Assembly: GCA_947372235.1 (NCBI GenBank)
Contig: CANBSW010000027.1
Location: 1-37,076, forward strand
DNA from: Chitinophagaceae bacterium
GTDB lineage: Bacteria; Bacteroidota; Bacteroidia; Chitinophagales; Chitinophagaceae
DNA length: 37,076 nt
Reading direction: 5' to 3'
Each line of letters begins with the position of its first letter. Positions within the stretch are counted from its first letter, which is position 1. The translations under genes and the position numbers were made by a program. This document shows, piece by piece, positions 8,146 through 17,700 of this stretch. The notes beneath the pieces are model-generated. The model was not told where the DNA came from and searched no databases. It worked only from the letters and a program-made list of their open reading frames with translations.

Positions 8146-9570
8146 ATGGATACTTTAGAATTATCAGACATTCAGGGATATGTAATACGTGGATATGCCA
8201 ATATGCAATATTCACGATTTGTGATATTAAAAATTGAGGACGCAACCGGGGCCAAAGCCTGGTTACGCAGTATAACAGATGCGATCACCGTTGCAACACA
8301 TGTTACCGATAAAACAACATTACCCGATACTGCATTGAATATTGCTTTTACATCGCCCGGACTTTCTGCTTTGGGTATGCTGAAGGAGAATATGAATACA
8401 TTCAATCCCGAATTCAGAGAAGGGATGGTAACACCACACCGCATAAGAATACTGGGTGACTTTGATTCGAGCGCGCCTGAAAACTGGCAATGGGGTGGTC
8501 CAAATAATGATACTACACATATATTGCTCATGGTGTTTGGCACTAACAAAGACAATTGTATTACTTACTATGAGCAACTAAAAAAACAATATGAGGCAAG
8601 TGGTTTTACAGAACAGCGTTTTATTGATGGACAAACATTACCCAAGAACAAAGAGCATTTTGGTTTCAGGGATGGGATCTCTCAACCGATCATTAAGGGA
8701 AGTGGAAAAACAGGACCGGAAATGAATATGATCAATCCCGGTGAATTTATTCTGGGATATAAGAATGAATACAATGTATATCCCGATTCTCCCATACTTT
8801 CTATGGAACAGGGAGATGTGAATTTACTGGCTACCGATCCTGCAGGAACAGGAAAAAAAGACCTGGGCAGAAACAGCAGCTACCTTGTTGTAAGACAAAT
8901 GGAACAGGATGTAACTGCTTTCTGGACATTCATGAATGAAAAAACAAAAAACCCGGACGGTAGTTTTAATGAAGCAGAAAGTAATAAACTGGCTGCTAAA
9001 ATGGTAGGCCGCTGGCCAAGTGGTGCGCCCATTACCAAGTTTCCTGATAAGGATCCGGAAGTTATTAGTGACGATAATGATTTTGGTTATGCAGAAAACG
9101 ACCAGGACGGATTGAAGTGTCCGTTGGGTTCTCATTTACGCAGGTGCAACCCGAGAGATAGTTTTGAGGATGATGATACCTCAGAATCAGTTCGCTTAAG
9201 TAACCGGCACAGGATAGTGAGACGAGCCCGTTTGTATGGAGACCCTTATATTGGTTCGCCGCAAAATACACAACCGAATGGTGAAGTTGGTTTACTGTTC
9301 AATTGTTTCAATGCAGATATCAGCAGACAGTTTGAGTTTATTCAATACACCTGGGCCAACTCAACCAAAACAAAGCAACTTTATAATGATCCTGATCCGC
9401 TGATCGGTGTAAAAGAAGTATCGCATGATGGATTGCCACAGAATTTTACCATACAGGCCTGCCCGGTTAATAAAACAGTGCACGGATTAAAACCATTTGT
9501 GAGAATTAAAGGAGGCGCATATTATTTCTTTCCTTCTGTTACGGTGATCAGGTATTTGACTACCCTGTAA
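8146..9570 (+). CDS. DyP-type haem peroxidase
   Basis: A 474-residue protein with the dye-decolourising peroxidase signature G-F-R-D-G (173-177; D176 is the distal acid), followed by ISQP. The proximal haem ligand region is C-P-L-G-S-H-L-R-R-C-N-P-R, with H330 as likely axial ligand. N-R-H-R-I-V-R-R-A-R-L-Y-G and G-L-L-F-N-C-F-N-A-D-I follow in the usual order. The length fits the longer DyP classes. No signal peptide or twin-arginine motif is present, so it is probably cytoplasmic. DyPs use hydrogen peroxide or organic hydroperoxides to oxidise substrates. Its partners here, a lipase upstream and a catalase-like protein converging from the right, make a lipid-hydroperoxide substrate worth considering, but the sequence does not show it. 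Confidence 0.9.
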   Translation: MDTLELSDIQGYVIRGYANMQYSRFVILKIEDATGAKAWLRSITDAITVATHVTDKTTLPDTALNIAFTSPGLSALGMLKENMNTFNPEFREGMVTPHRIRILGDFDSSAPENWQWGGPNNDTTHILLMVFGTNKDNCITYYEQLKKQYEASGFTEQRFIDGQTLPKNKEHFGFRDGISQPIIKGSGKTGPEMNMINPGEFILGYKNEYNVYPDSPILSMEQGDVNLLATDPAGTGKKDLGRNSSYLVVRQMEQDVTAFWTFMNEKTKNPDGSFNEAESNKLAAKMVGRWPSGAPITKFPDKDPEVISDDNDFGYAENDQDGLKCPLGSHLRRCNPRDSFEDDDTSESVRLSNRHRIVRRARLYGDPYIGSPQNTQPNGEVGLLFNCFNADISRQFEFIQYTWANSTKTKQLYNDPDPLIGVKEVSHDGLPQNFTIQACPVNKTVHGLKPFVRIKGGAYYFFPSVTVIRYLTTL

Positions 9571-9595
9571 ATTCTCTTCTTCCTGTTACTTTGTT

Positions 9596-9638
9596 TTTTT
9601 GTCTTCGTGGTTCATTTTTTGAACCACGAAGTCAAAAA
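9596..9638. terminator. Bidirectional hairpin terminator between DyP and catalase-like genes
   Basis: An 11-bp perfect stem (9603-9613 with 9621-9631, core CTTCGTGGTTC), extended past one mismatch by G:C and five T:A pairs to 9596 and 9638. The 7-nt loop is nearly all T. Flanking T and A tracts suit both converging operons. Confidence 0.75.
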
Positions 9639-9663
9639 GAAGTACTAAGGGTTTTGCAGAAGA

Positions 9664-11229
9664 TCAATCAGCATTTTCAATTTCTCCTTTGGCATTGATC
9701 AAAGCTTTCTGCATATATTTTTTGAAGAGCAGCTGGTTGAATAACCAAAGTACGGCTCTTGCAAAAATATTTTTATAGGTGTAAGAGTATACCCAGGTAA
9801 TACGTGTTTTATCATCCACCGTATCAAACCATAATTGCCCGAAAGCAGCATTGGTAAGATGCTTTAAAAAATCGCTGAACAAAGTAACCCGGTAAGCATA
9901 ATTGGCAAAGGGATGACAGCTGATCAATTCTTCCTGAATAGTATCATCGTTTTCAAACGTTACTTTTCGTGTGGCACCTATTTCTGTATAAGGGCCTTTG
10001 ATGACTTCTACATTTTTTACAGAACTGATCGGACCAAACTTTAATAACCATTGCGATAGTTCTTCGGAATTTGAAATATAATTATAGGCAGTTTCTTTAC
10101 TGCAATCTACCAATACACTGCAAAAACTTTTTACCACACCGGTTTTTGGTACCTCCACTTCTATCACACTTATTTTTGTTGCGGGCTTGTTTGGTAAAAA
10201 ATCAGGAGAATCCTGTGGCTCAAATGCAGGAATCCCGTTCTTGTCATGCCGGTATTTTGATAACGCTTCATACACACGTTTGCGAATCCTGTTAAAACTA
10301 CCCAGTGGCCTGTGTTGTGGAAGAGAATGCCATGCATTGAAAGAAAGATTATCGCCAAACTCCATCTGCTCTTTTGAATCAAAAATTTGCGGAGGTATGA
10401 TCAGGGTAGCTAATTTAACAAAAGGCGATTTCCATGCAACCGTTGGGTCTTCGACAGGCATTAATTCCGCATCGGTTTGAAACTGTACCAGAAAATCATA
10501 GCGAACTTCATTATCGTTCAGGGTTTGTGCCATATTGATTCGTAAAAAATCAAAATCTGTCTGGTTCTCTACAACGATCTTATTATTGGGTGATGGGCTC
10601 AAAAGATATTTTACAGCGGTGGATGAGTTACCATACTGGTTAGGTTGTGTGCCCCAATAGTCTATCTCCAATGGGTTTCTGCAGTTGATATTGGCTTTAC
10701 CCGCTTCTTTCAATAATTTCCAGTGAGCCGGATTGAGGGCAAAAAGCAGTAATGGTAATTTTGAGGAAGCGGTAAATGCAGATAACAGGCCACTGAATTC
10801 TTCAACATTTTTGGAAAAGAATGTTTCAGTATTCATCAGTAAAAAATCCTGCGTGTTTTGGAGATGTTCCTGGTTCAATATTTTTTCTCCGGGTACGCCC
10901 ATTAATTTGATGGCAATGCCGCGTACATCTTTTTTATAATCTGCTTTGGGGGTGCTGTTGGCATTGGAAAAACGAACCCATGCATGATAGGTTCTTTCTT
11001 CGCTGAACACGCCTACTTTTAGATTGGCAGGTAAATTGGGCTCGATTACAAATGATGCTTTCACACAGCCATGCATCCGTGTATGGATCTGGCGCAGCAT
11101 TTTTTTATCCTTATACAAACGGTCAAGTTGTGCCGTTAATTCATTCACCATTTTTGAACCGATCTCTTCTTCGTTGGCTGATACATATTCGTGCCCCAGC
11201 TGTTTGGTTGGTTTTGATTGATCGGTCAT
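9664..11229 (-). CDS. Catalase-like haem protein fused to an SRPBCC domain
   Basis: A 521-residue two-domain protein. Residues about 40-345 match the catalase superfamily in its reduced form: distal H53 in R-M-H-G-C-V-K-A-S-F, V-R-F-S-N (85-89), D-V-R-G-I-A-I-K-L (101-109), T-Q-D-F-L-L-M-N, and a plausible proximal R316-x-x-x-Y320 haem-tyrosinate motif. Residues about 355-515 look like an SRPBCC/polyketide-cyclase domain (VDCSKETAYNYISNSEELSQWL, then ATRKVTFE and KTRITWVYSY), a fold that binds lipids and other hydrophobic ligands. Catalase-like proteins without the full catalase body can act on organic or fatty-acid hydroperoxides; that would suit the fusion but is inference. It lies 23 nt after the adenylyl cyclase gene and is probably in the same operon. 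Confidence 0.8.
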   Translation of the reverse strand: MTDQSKPTKQLGHEYVSANEEEIGSKMVNELTAQLDRLYKDKKMLRQIHTRMHGCVKASFVIEPNLPANLKVGVFSEERTYHAWVRFSNANSTPKADYKKDVRGIAIKLMGVPGEKILNQEHLQNTQDFLLMNTETFFSKNVEEFSGLLSAFTASSKLPLLLFALNPAHWKLLKEAGKANINCRNPLEIDYWGTQPNQYGNSSTAVKYLLSPSPNNKIVVENQTDFDFLRINMAQTLNDNEVRYDFLVQFQTDAELMPVEDPTVAWKSPFVKLATLIIPPQIFDSKEQMEFGDNLSFNAWHSLPQHRPLGSFNRIRKRVYEALSKYRHDKNGIPAFEPQDSPDFLPNKPATKISVIEVEVPKTGVVKSFCSVLVDCSKETAYNYISNSEELSQWLLKFGPISSVKNVEVIKGPYTEIGATRKVTFENDDTIQEELISCHPFANYAYRVTLFSDFLKHLTNAAFGQLWFDTVDDKTRITWVYSYTYKNIFARAVLWLFNQLLFKKYMQKALINAKGEIENAD

Positions 11230-11252
11230 GATGGGTCTTTGTTTAAATATGA

Positions 11253-13190
11253 TTATGCAGGATAGTTGATTTTATCGATCAGTAATTGAAAACGTGGATC
11301 AGATCTTACATGATCGAATTCCGGGTTGTGTTTAAAAGCAAGACACCAGATATCTTTGTATTCGATGGCTTTATTAAAGTATTCAAATGTTTTATCCATA
11401 TCACCAAGGAAAGAATAGATTAAACCAACACCAAGCGGAGAAATATTCAATGGCCCTTTTTGTTTTTCCCAGGCCGCAAGCTCGGTTCTGGCTTCTTCAT
11501 GTTTACCGGTTTTTGCCAATGAAATGATATACAGATTTTGCGCCCAGCCCATTCCTTGTGCCATTTCTGCAGCACGTTTTGCATGAACGAGTGCAGTTTC
11601 ATTATCATCTTCCAGTAAATAATTGTAGGCAATCAAACGTTCTGCTTCTGAGAAGGTAGGAACCATTTGCAGCATCTTGTTCAAAACATCTCTTGCTTCT
11701 ACCGGCATTTTAGCAAACGTATAGAAATAGCCCAGGTGAAGTTGAGAATAAAATGAAAGCGGATCTGTTTCAATGATCTTATAAACAGATTCGATAGCAC
11801 CCATATAATCTCCATAACCAAAAGCTTTGTACCAAGGATCGATCACTACTCCGGTAAAATAAAAAGATTCGTTACACTGTTCAGCCAGTTCAAATTCTTT
11901 TTTAGATTTTTCAAAATCCCAATGATACCAAAAATTGATCTGACCTAATAAATAATGGGCAGCTCCCAATTCCTTATTTAATGACAACGCTTTTTCTGCA
12001 TAAAACCGGGCTCTTTCAAACCCCTCTTTTGGAGTATGAAACAAACTCATGGTAAACAGAAAATGAACTTTTGCCAGTTCACAATAGGCTTCTCCATAAT
12101 TTGGGTCAATTTCTATGGCTCTTGTAAAACATGCGAGGGCTTTCTCAAATCCTTCAATGAATTTATCTAGATAAAAACGCCCTTTGAGCAAGTATTCGTA
12201 AGCTTCCATATTAATGGGTATCGTTCTTGTTTCTTCTCCAAAGAATTTCACCATTAATTTTTTTGCAATATTGGCGGCGATATCATCCTGTATCTGAAAA
12301 ATATCTGTTAACTCACGGTCATAACGTTCTGCCCAAAGCTGGCTGCCATCCGTAATATTGATCAGCTCTGCATAAATACGTAAAGAATTCCCCATGCGGC
12401 GAACACTACCTTCCAATATTGTGGTTACCCCCAGCATTTTGCCAATATCGGTTATCGACATGGTAGCTCCTTTAAACTGAAATGAAGTGCTGCGCCCCAT
12501 CACTTTCAGGTTGTCAATGTTAGAAAGCGTTACAATAATTTCTTCTGCAACACCGTCACTAAAATATTCCTGTTCCTCATCCTTGCTTAAATTTCTAAAA
12601 GGCAGAACGGCAATGCTTTTTCCAACAGGTGCGAGTTGTGGTGCAGCAACTGATGGGGCAATGTTGATCCCAACATATTCTTCTGTTATGATCACTTCAT
12701 ACAGGTTAACCACTTCTTTTACGTTCTTTAAAGACTCGGGCCCCAATAAACGGGTTTCTATTCCTTTTTTATTGGTAAGATTCTTTTGAACGGTTTCGGA
12801 GATTACAATACCGCCCACTTTGGCAACCGATTGAATTCGGGCGGCAATATTTACGCCATCGCCAAATACATCGTTATTTTCAAAAACCACTTCACTCATG
12901 TGAATACCAATGCGGAGAGAATAGTCTGTTTCTTTTTTACTGGCAATCTGAATCGCTGCGGCAGCAAGAACGGAATCTGTAACACTTGAAAAAGTTGCTA
13001 ATATCCCATCGCCCAGCTCTTTGATCCATCTGCCGCCAAAACTTTCAATAATGGGTTTTTGAATCTCGCGGTTCTTCTTTAATATCTGGAAAGCTTTGCT
13101 CTCGTCTTCTCCCATCAATAATGTATAGCCCGCAACATCGGTAAACATGATGCATGCCAATTGACGGTTTCCGGTTATTCCTTGAGTCAT
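11253..13190 (-). CDS. Class III adenylyl cyclase with TolB-like domain and TPR repeats
   Basis: A 645-residue protein. Residues 8-170 form a class III nucleotide cyclase domain with all key residues: metal-binding D18 (FTDVAGYT) and D61 (GDGILATF), the purine-specifying pair K57 and D107 (DVFGDGVN), and transition-state N114 and R118. The K/D pair predicts ATP, hence cAMP. Residues about 190-315 are a TolB-like/FlgO-like domain (SIAVLPFRNLS, YFSDGVAEEI, DIFQIQDDIAANIAKKL). The remainder is a run of TPR-like helical pairs (EAYEYLLKGRFYLDKF, IDPNYGEAYCELAKVHF). There is no signal peptide or membrane segment. This domain order is common in soluble signalling cyclases. It is cotranscribed with the catalase-like gene, so a stress-linked cAMP signal is possible but unproven. 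Confidence 0.88.
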   Translation of the reverse strand: MTQGITGNRQLACIMFTDVAGYTLLMGEDESKAFQILKKNREIQKPIIESFGGRWIKELGDGILATFSSVTDSVLAAAAIQIASKKETDYSLRIGIHMSEVVFENNDVFGDGVNIAARIQSVAKVGGIVISETVQKNLTNKKGIETRLLGPESLKNVKEVVNLYEVIITEEYVGINIAPSVAAPQLAPVGKSIAVLPFRNLSKDEEQEYFSDGVAEEIIVTLSNIDNLKVMGRSTSFQFKGATMSITDIGKMLGVTTILEGSVRRMGNSLRIYAELINITDGSQLWAERYDRELTDIFQIQDDIAANIAKKLMVKFFGEETRTIPINMEAYEYLLKGRFYLDKFIEGFEKALACFTRAIEIDPNYGEAYCELAKVHFLFTMSLFHTPKEGFERARFYAEKALSLNKELGAAHYLLGQINFWYHWDFEKSKKEFELAEQCNESFYFTGVVIDPWYKAFGYGDYMGAIESVYKIIETDPLSFYSQLHLGYFYTFAKMPVEARDVLNKMLQMVPTFSEAERLIAYNYLLEDDNETALVHAKRAAEMAQGMGWAQNLYIISLAKTGKHEEARTELAAWEKQKGPLNISPLGVGLIYSFLGDMDKTFEYFNKAIEYKDIWCLAFKHNPEFDHVRSDPRFQLLIDKINYPA

Positions 13191-13280
13191 ACAGTAGGGG
13201 GCTTGTTCAATTTCAAAATCCTTTTAAAACGGTCTTATATCAATAACGAAATAAACCAAAATCCATTGTTCTTTAATACC

Positions 13281-13997
13281 TCAATTCGAATATTCCTTTT
13301 TCAATACTTCAATGGCTGATCTGCCATTATACAATAATTGCTGGTATTGGGTTTGGATATGGTGGTTCTGTATTTTCAATTCTGTAATATAATTATGGTA
13401 CATCCAACGGGTTTCAGCAGTCCAGTTATGCAATTCCGGTTTTACTACCAGCCGGTTCTTATCTGTTAACGAATGAAAATTTTCAGTATGAAAAATATGT
13501 TGCTGAAAAGGAAAGATCTTTTCATTCATTACAGAGCGTTCCTGTTCAAGCAGCCACAGGGTTTTGGTACAGTTAAGTTCATACCTCGTTATTTCGGCGG
13601 CCGATTTTTTGGAAAACAATTTCAGATATCCGGCACTGGTAAGCATGGTATAAGTACTGCCCTGGCGTTCAAACCAGGGCCGGAGGTTACTAAAAGCCGT
13701 AAATACATACATCAGAGAATCGTTGCCGGGAGCAGGTTTGTCGTCTATCAGCAAATAAAGACTGTTCAGATTCTGCATTTTCAGGTTACTGTGTTCGATC
13801 ATTTTATGAATATTCAGGGTATCTAAACACATGTCCGATACCAGGTCTGCCGCCAGGTCTTTCACGGTATTGGTATCGTTGTATTGATCCCTGTAATTGT
13901 CTACAAAAAAACCTAAAGTCACAGCAAGAAACAGCATGAGAAAGTCGAAAAAATGGGAAAGGACGGCCTCTTTAATTGACTTTACTTTTTCGCTCAT
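13281..13997 (-). CDS. Single-pass membrane protein, DUF6090-like
   Basis: I chose the ATG at 13997 (MSEKVKSIKE), giving 238 residues; a TTG at 14018 would add seven, but GGAGG abuts that TTG, leaving no room for a ribosome site. One membrane helix near residues 15-35 (HFFDFLMLFLAVTLGFFVDNYRD) is followed by a mostly helical domain with the family-like phrase FERQGSTYTMLTSAGYLKLF. The pattern of a short N-terminal anchor followed by DNYR and a helical body is typical of Bacteroidota DUF6090-type proteins, whose function is unknown. It lies 90 nt upstream of the cyclase on the same strand, so it may lead that operon. Confidence 0.65.
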   Translation of the reverse strand: MSEKVKSIKEAVLSHFFDFLMLFLAVTLGFFVDNYRDQYNDTNTVKDLAADLVSDMCLDTLNIHKMIEHSNLKMQNLNSLYLLIDDKPAPGNDSLMYVFTAFSNLRPWFERQGSTYTMLTSAGYLKLFSKKSAAEITRYELNCTKTLWLLEQERSVMNEKIFPFQQHIFHTENFHSLTDKNRLVVKPELHNWTAETRWMYHNYITELKIQNHHIQTQYQQLLYNGRSAIEVLKKEYSN

Positions 13998-14139
13998 ACT
14001 GATTAGATAGATTAACAACCTCCTTTAAATATATCATTCAAAATTGGTATTTGCAAGTGTTACCTGAGCAAACACGAAGTGTGAGGATGTTGGATTTGAA
14101 TGGAATGAGATGATTTTTACTTCTGCCGGATATATTTCT

Positions 14140-14158
14140 AAAATCAGTAACTGATTTT
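14140..14158. promoter_or_regulatory. Perfect 19-bp palindrome
   Basis: AAAATCAGT, one central base, then ACTGATTTT. It lies downstream of the DinB gene and about 140 nt upstream of the DUF6090-like gene, so it may be an operator or a weak terminator. No strong T-tract follows on the minus strand. Confidence 0.35.
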
Positions 14159-14221
14159 TAGTGAAAGTATCGTAAAGTTAGCAGAGAACTGCTATGCAAC
14201 AAAGAAATACAATTACTTATA

Positions 14222-14668
14222 TCATTCCGCCAAAGCTCTTTCTATTTGTTTGATATGGTCAAAATTATGATTGGCTACTTTATCAAACTCCTGTTGTAAA
14301 GTGCGGATTCCGGCAGCGGTATGAAAAAAGGTTTTGTGTTCAGACCCGGCATAGTGTTTTTCTGCGAGGTAAATAATAGAATCACGAATAGAAGAATAAA
14401 CTTTTTTGCTAATGGCCAAAGGATAGGTATTGTAATCGAGGTATTCATTCCATCTATCCTGGTCAAATACCACAACAAAGGGATGCACTTCTGCAATGGC
14501 ACGATGAATACGTTCGTTCAAAACAATTTCTGCATCTGCCAGGTGGTTAAGGATCTGGCGGACGCTCCATTTGCCGGGCGCATAGGTTTTGTTGAGATCA
14601 GATTCGGGAAGATCAAAGAAAGAAAGTGTTTTGGATTTGGTGGTTTTGAGGAGTTCGATGGTTTCCAT
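14222..14668 (-). CDS. DinB-like four-helix metalloprotein
   Basis: A 148-residue protein of the DinB/YfiT superfamily. It shows the KWSVRQILNHLADAE motif near residues 33-47, with a metal-binding His at the start of helix two, and A-N-H-N-F-D-H-I-K-Q-I at the C-terminus, supplying the remaining histidines. Superfamily members are soluble four-helix bundles, often thiol-dependent transferases or hydrolases with a bound divalent metal. Despite the name, they are unrelated to DNA polymerase IV. Substrate unknown. No partner gene is obvious; the upstream gene is separated by a hairpin at 14699-14744. Confidence 0.8.
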   Translation of the reverse strand: METIELLKTTKSKTLSFFDLPESDLNKTYAPGKWSVRQILNHLADAEIVLNERIHRAIAEVHPFVVVFDQDRWNEYLDYNTYPLAISKKVYSSIRDSIIYLAEKHYAGSEHKTFFHTAAGIRTLQQEFDKVANHNFDHIKQIERALAE

Positions 14669-14698
14669 AACAGCTCTTTTTATTTGTAGAGAGAGTTT

Positions 14699-14744
14699 GC
14701 ACGCAAAGGCGCAGTTTTTTATTTTTGTCCTTGCCTTTGCGTGC
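14699..14744 (-). terminator. Hairpin downstream of the propeller gene
   Basis: A perfect 12-bp stem, GCACGCAAAGGC (14699-14710) with GCCTTTGCGTGC (14733-14744), enclosing a T-rich 22-nt loop. The right arm recurs exactly at 17953-17964 in another hairpin. It probably ends the large propeller gene, although the U-tract is inside rather than after the stem. Confidence 0.5.
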
Positions 14745-14759
14745 TATATTTTTGTTCAT

Positions 14760-17700
14760 TTATTTCGCAGCGTCTACCTGTTTTTTTAGTTTATCCCATT
14801 TAGCCTGCAACTCCTGTAACTGCATCTGAGTTTGTTTTACACCGAGGGTAACCTGTGTGGTTGCCGGCATTTCGCTATCGTGAAGTACTCCAAACATTCC
14901 GGCAAAATTTGATTCAACAGTTCCAAAATTTGGTCCCGCTGATGGTGCTCCGCCACCACCGCCTCTTCTGCCGCGGGCTACACCCTCCAGAGAAGATACT
15001 TCCTGTTCAAGTGTTGTAAGAGTTGTTGTATTGGTACCCCCTTTTGCAATGAGGTCTTTCAATTTTTTGGAAGCAGCCGCAACATCTTCCCTTGCTTTTT
15101 TAGAAGCCAGCCTGCCTTCGTAACAGGTAAGGGAAAGAGTGTGGATCTTTTGTAATTCAGCTGAACCCGTTTTAACACGTGGATCCATTTTTACATTGAA
15201 GGATTGTGTGTAAGCTTTTCCATTCACAGTAAGTCTTGCCGTGTATGTTCCCGGAAATGCCCATGGCGAACTCGGATCTGGCGCAGTGTTGCCGAATACC
15301 GCAGCTATCGGATATGACGGCGGTTCATTTAATGGAGTATAATGAAGATCCCATAGAAAACGGTGTGAGCCCGCATCGGCAGATAATAGTTGCTGCGGAC
15401 GAATCCAGTACAAAGGAATATTCACTGCAGGAATTTCATAAGGTTTATCGTTACTGCTGAATTTGCGGATCGATTTTCCTGCGGCATCTAAAATTTCCAG
15501 AGTTACTTCACTGGCTTTGTCTTGCAGGTAATAATCGATCACTGCACCATCAGGTGGATTTTGTCCGGCAGCTTCTTCCTGTGGAATAGGCGTATCGGTA
15601 TTCATATTCCAGCGAACCCGTAAGGCGGTTTGTGGTTTGAATAAGGTTGTGGCAGAAGAAGCAACACTTGCATTCAGCTGACGAAGCAGTGTAATATCAT
15701 CCAGTATCCAGAAGCCGCGGCCATGCGTTCCGATAACGAGGTCATCATCTTTAATCACCAGATCACGCACAGATGTGGCTGGCATATTTAAACGGAGTGA
15801 TTGCCAGTGTTCTCCATCATCAAAAGAAACATATACCGCATTTTCAGAACCGGCATACAATAAACCTTTTCGGGTTGGATCTTCACGAACCACATTGATG
15901 GGTTCGTTTGATGGAAGACCGTTGGTAATGAGTTTCCAGGTTTTACCACCATCGCTTGTTTTATAAGCATAGGGATGCATATCATCGCAACGGATCCTGT
16001 TTACTGCGGCGTACACGGTGTTGTTATCAAAATGACCACATTCCATTAATGAAATTTTACTCCAGGATGTGATCTCTGGCGGAGTAACATTTTTCCAGTT
16101 TTTTCCGCCATCATGTGTTACCTGAATAAAGCCATCATCTGTTCCTGCCCAAATGGTATTGATGTCTTTAAAAGAGGGCGCTACCGTATAGATCACACCA
16201 CGACGCGGCATTTTTTTCAATTCATCAGTAGTATAAACGCCAACACTGGCTGGGATGTCCCAGCTTTCACGGGTAAGATCGGGGCTGATGATATCCCAGC
16301 TGTTACCACCATTGTTTGTTTTGAAGATAACATTACCCGCAAAGAATAATGTTTTAGGATCGACGGGAGAAAACAGCACAGGAGCTGTTCTTAAAAAACG
16401 AAATTTACCGCTTCTGATGGCTTCGGGTGCAATGTTCTGTACTTGTCCGGTTCTTTTATCAAACTTGGTGATCTTACCACCATAAATAATATTGGGATCG
16501 AGCGGATCGGGTGCCACATAACCATATTCTTCCACACCCACCGGATGCCATTCGCGCAAAGTAACCTGTCCGTCATTACCTCTTGATGCAATGCCTACCG
16601 AACCACTTTCCTGCTGTGCACCATATACATTGTAAGGAAAAGCATTATCGGTATTAACATGATAAAACTGTGCTGTTGCCTGGTTATACCATGACGAAAA
16701 AGTTTCGCCTCCATTTACCGTAATAATTCCACCCTGATCAAGCGCGATCAGCATGATCTTTGGATCATTCGGGTTGATCCAGATTCTGTGGTAATCATCA
16801 CCACCGGGTGCGCCGCGAAAGCCTGTCCAGTTTTTACCACCATCAACCGATTTCCAGGTTACTACATTGGCACTGTAAACAATGTCTGCATTTTTGGGAT
16901 CGGCTTTGATCTCTGCAAAATCACTTCCTCTTCCCCAGAAACGTCCATCACTGTTGATATTGGTCCAGCTTTCACCTGCATCATCACTTCTGTAAATACC
17001 GCCTAAGCGGCCGGCATCAACGGTTGCATATAAACGGTTGCTGTTGCTTGGTGCAATGCAGAAACCAATTCTTCCTAAACCTTCTTTGGGAGTAGGTAAA
17101 CCCTTGGTTAATTTTTTCCAGGTAGTACCACCATCGGTTGATTTGAATAATCCACTTTCGTTACCATTCCATTGTCCGTTTTCCCAAGGGCCTTGTCTGC
17201 CCGCCCACATATCTGCATATAAAATGTCCGAATTATTTGGGTCGATGCTTACCTGAATAGCACCGGTGTTCTCATCTTTATACAAAATACGCTCCCATGT
17301 TTTGCCGCCATTGAGAGAACGATACACACCACGTTCTGAATTGGGTCCGTAAGGGTGCCCCAACACAGCCACAAATACACGGTTCTCATTTTTTGGATCG
17401 ATCACAATATCACCGATCTGTTGACCATCACTGAGTCCCATGTTCTGCCATGTTTTGCCGGCATCGGTGGATTTATAAACACCATCGCCCACAGAAAGAT
17501 CGGGACGTTGAATGCCTTCGCCACAACCCACATACACTACATTAGGATTGGATTCGGAAACAGCAATATCACCCACAGAGCCGGTATTCATTTTATCGAA
17601 GATGGGATTCCAGGTGCGGCCATAATCATTGGTTTTCCAAACCCCGCCATTATTCACACCAATATAAAACACACTGGGTTGAGAAGGAACGCCCACAGCG

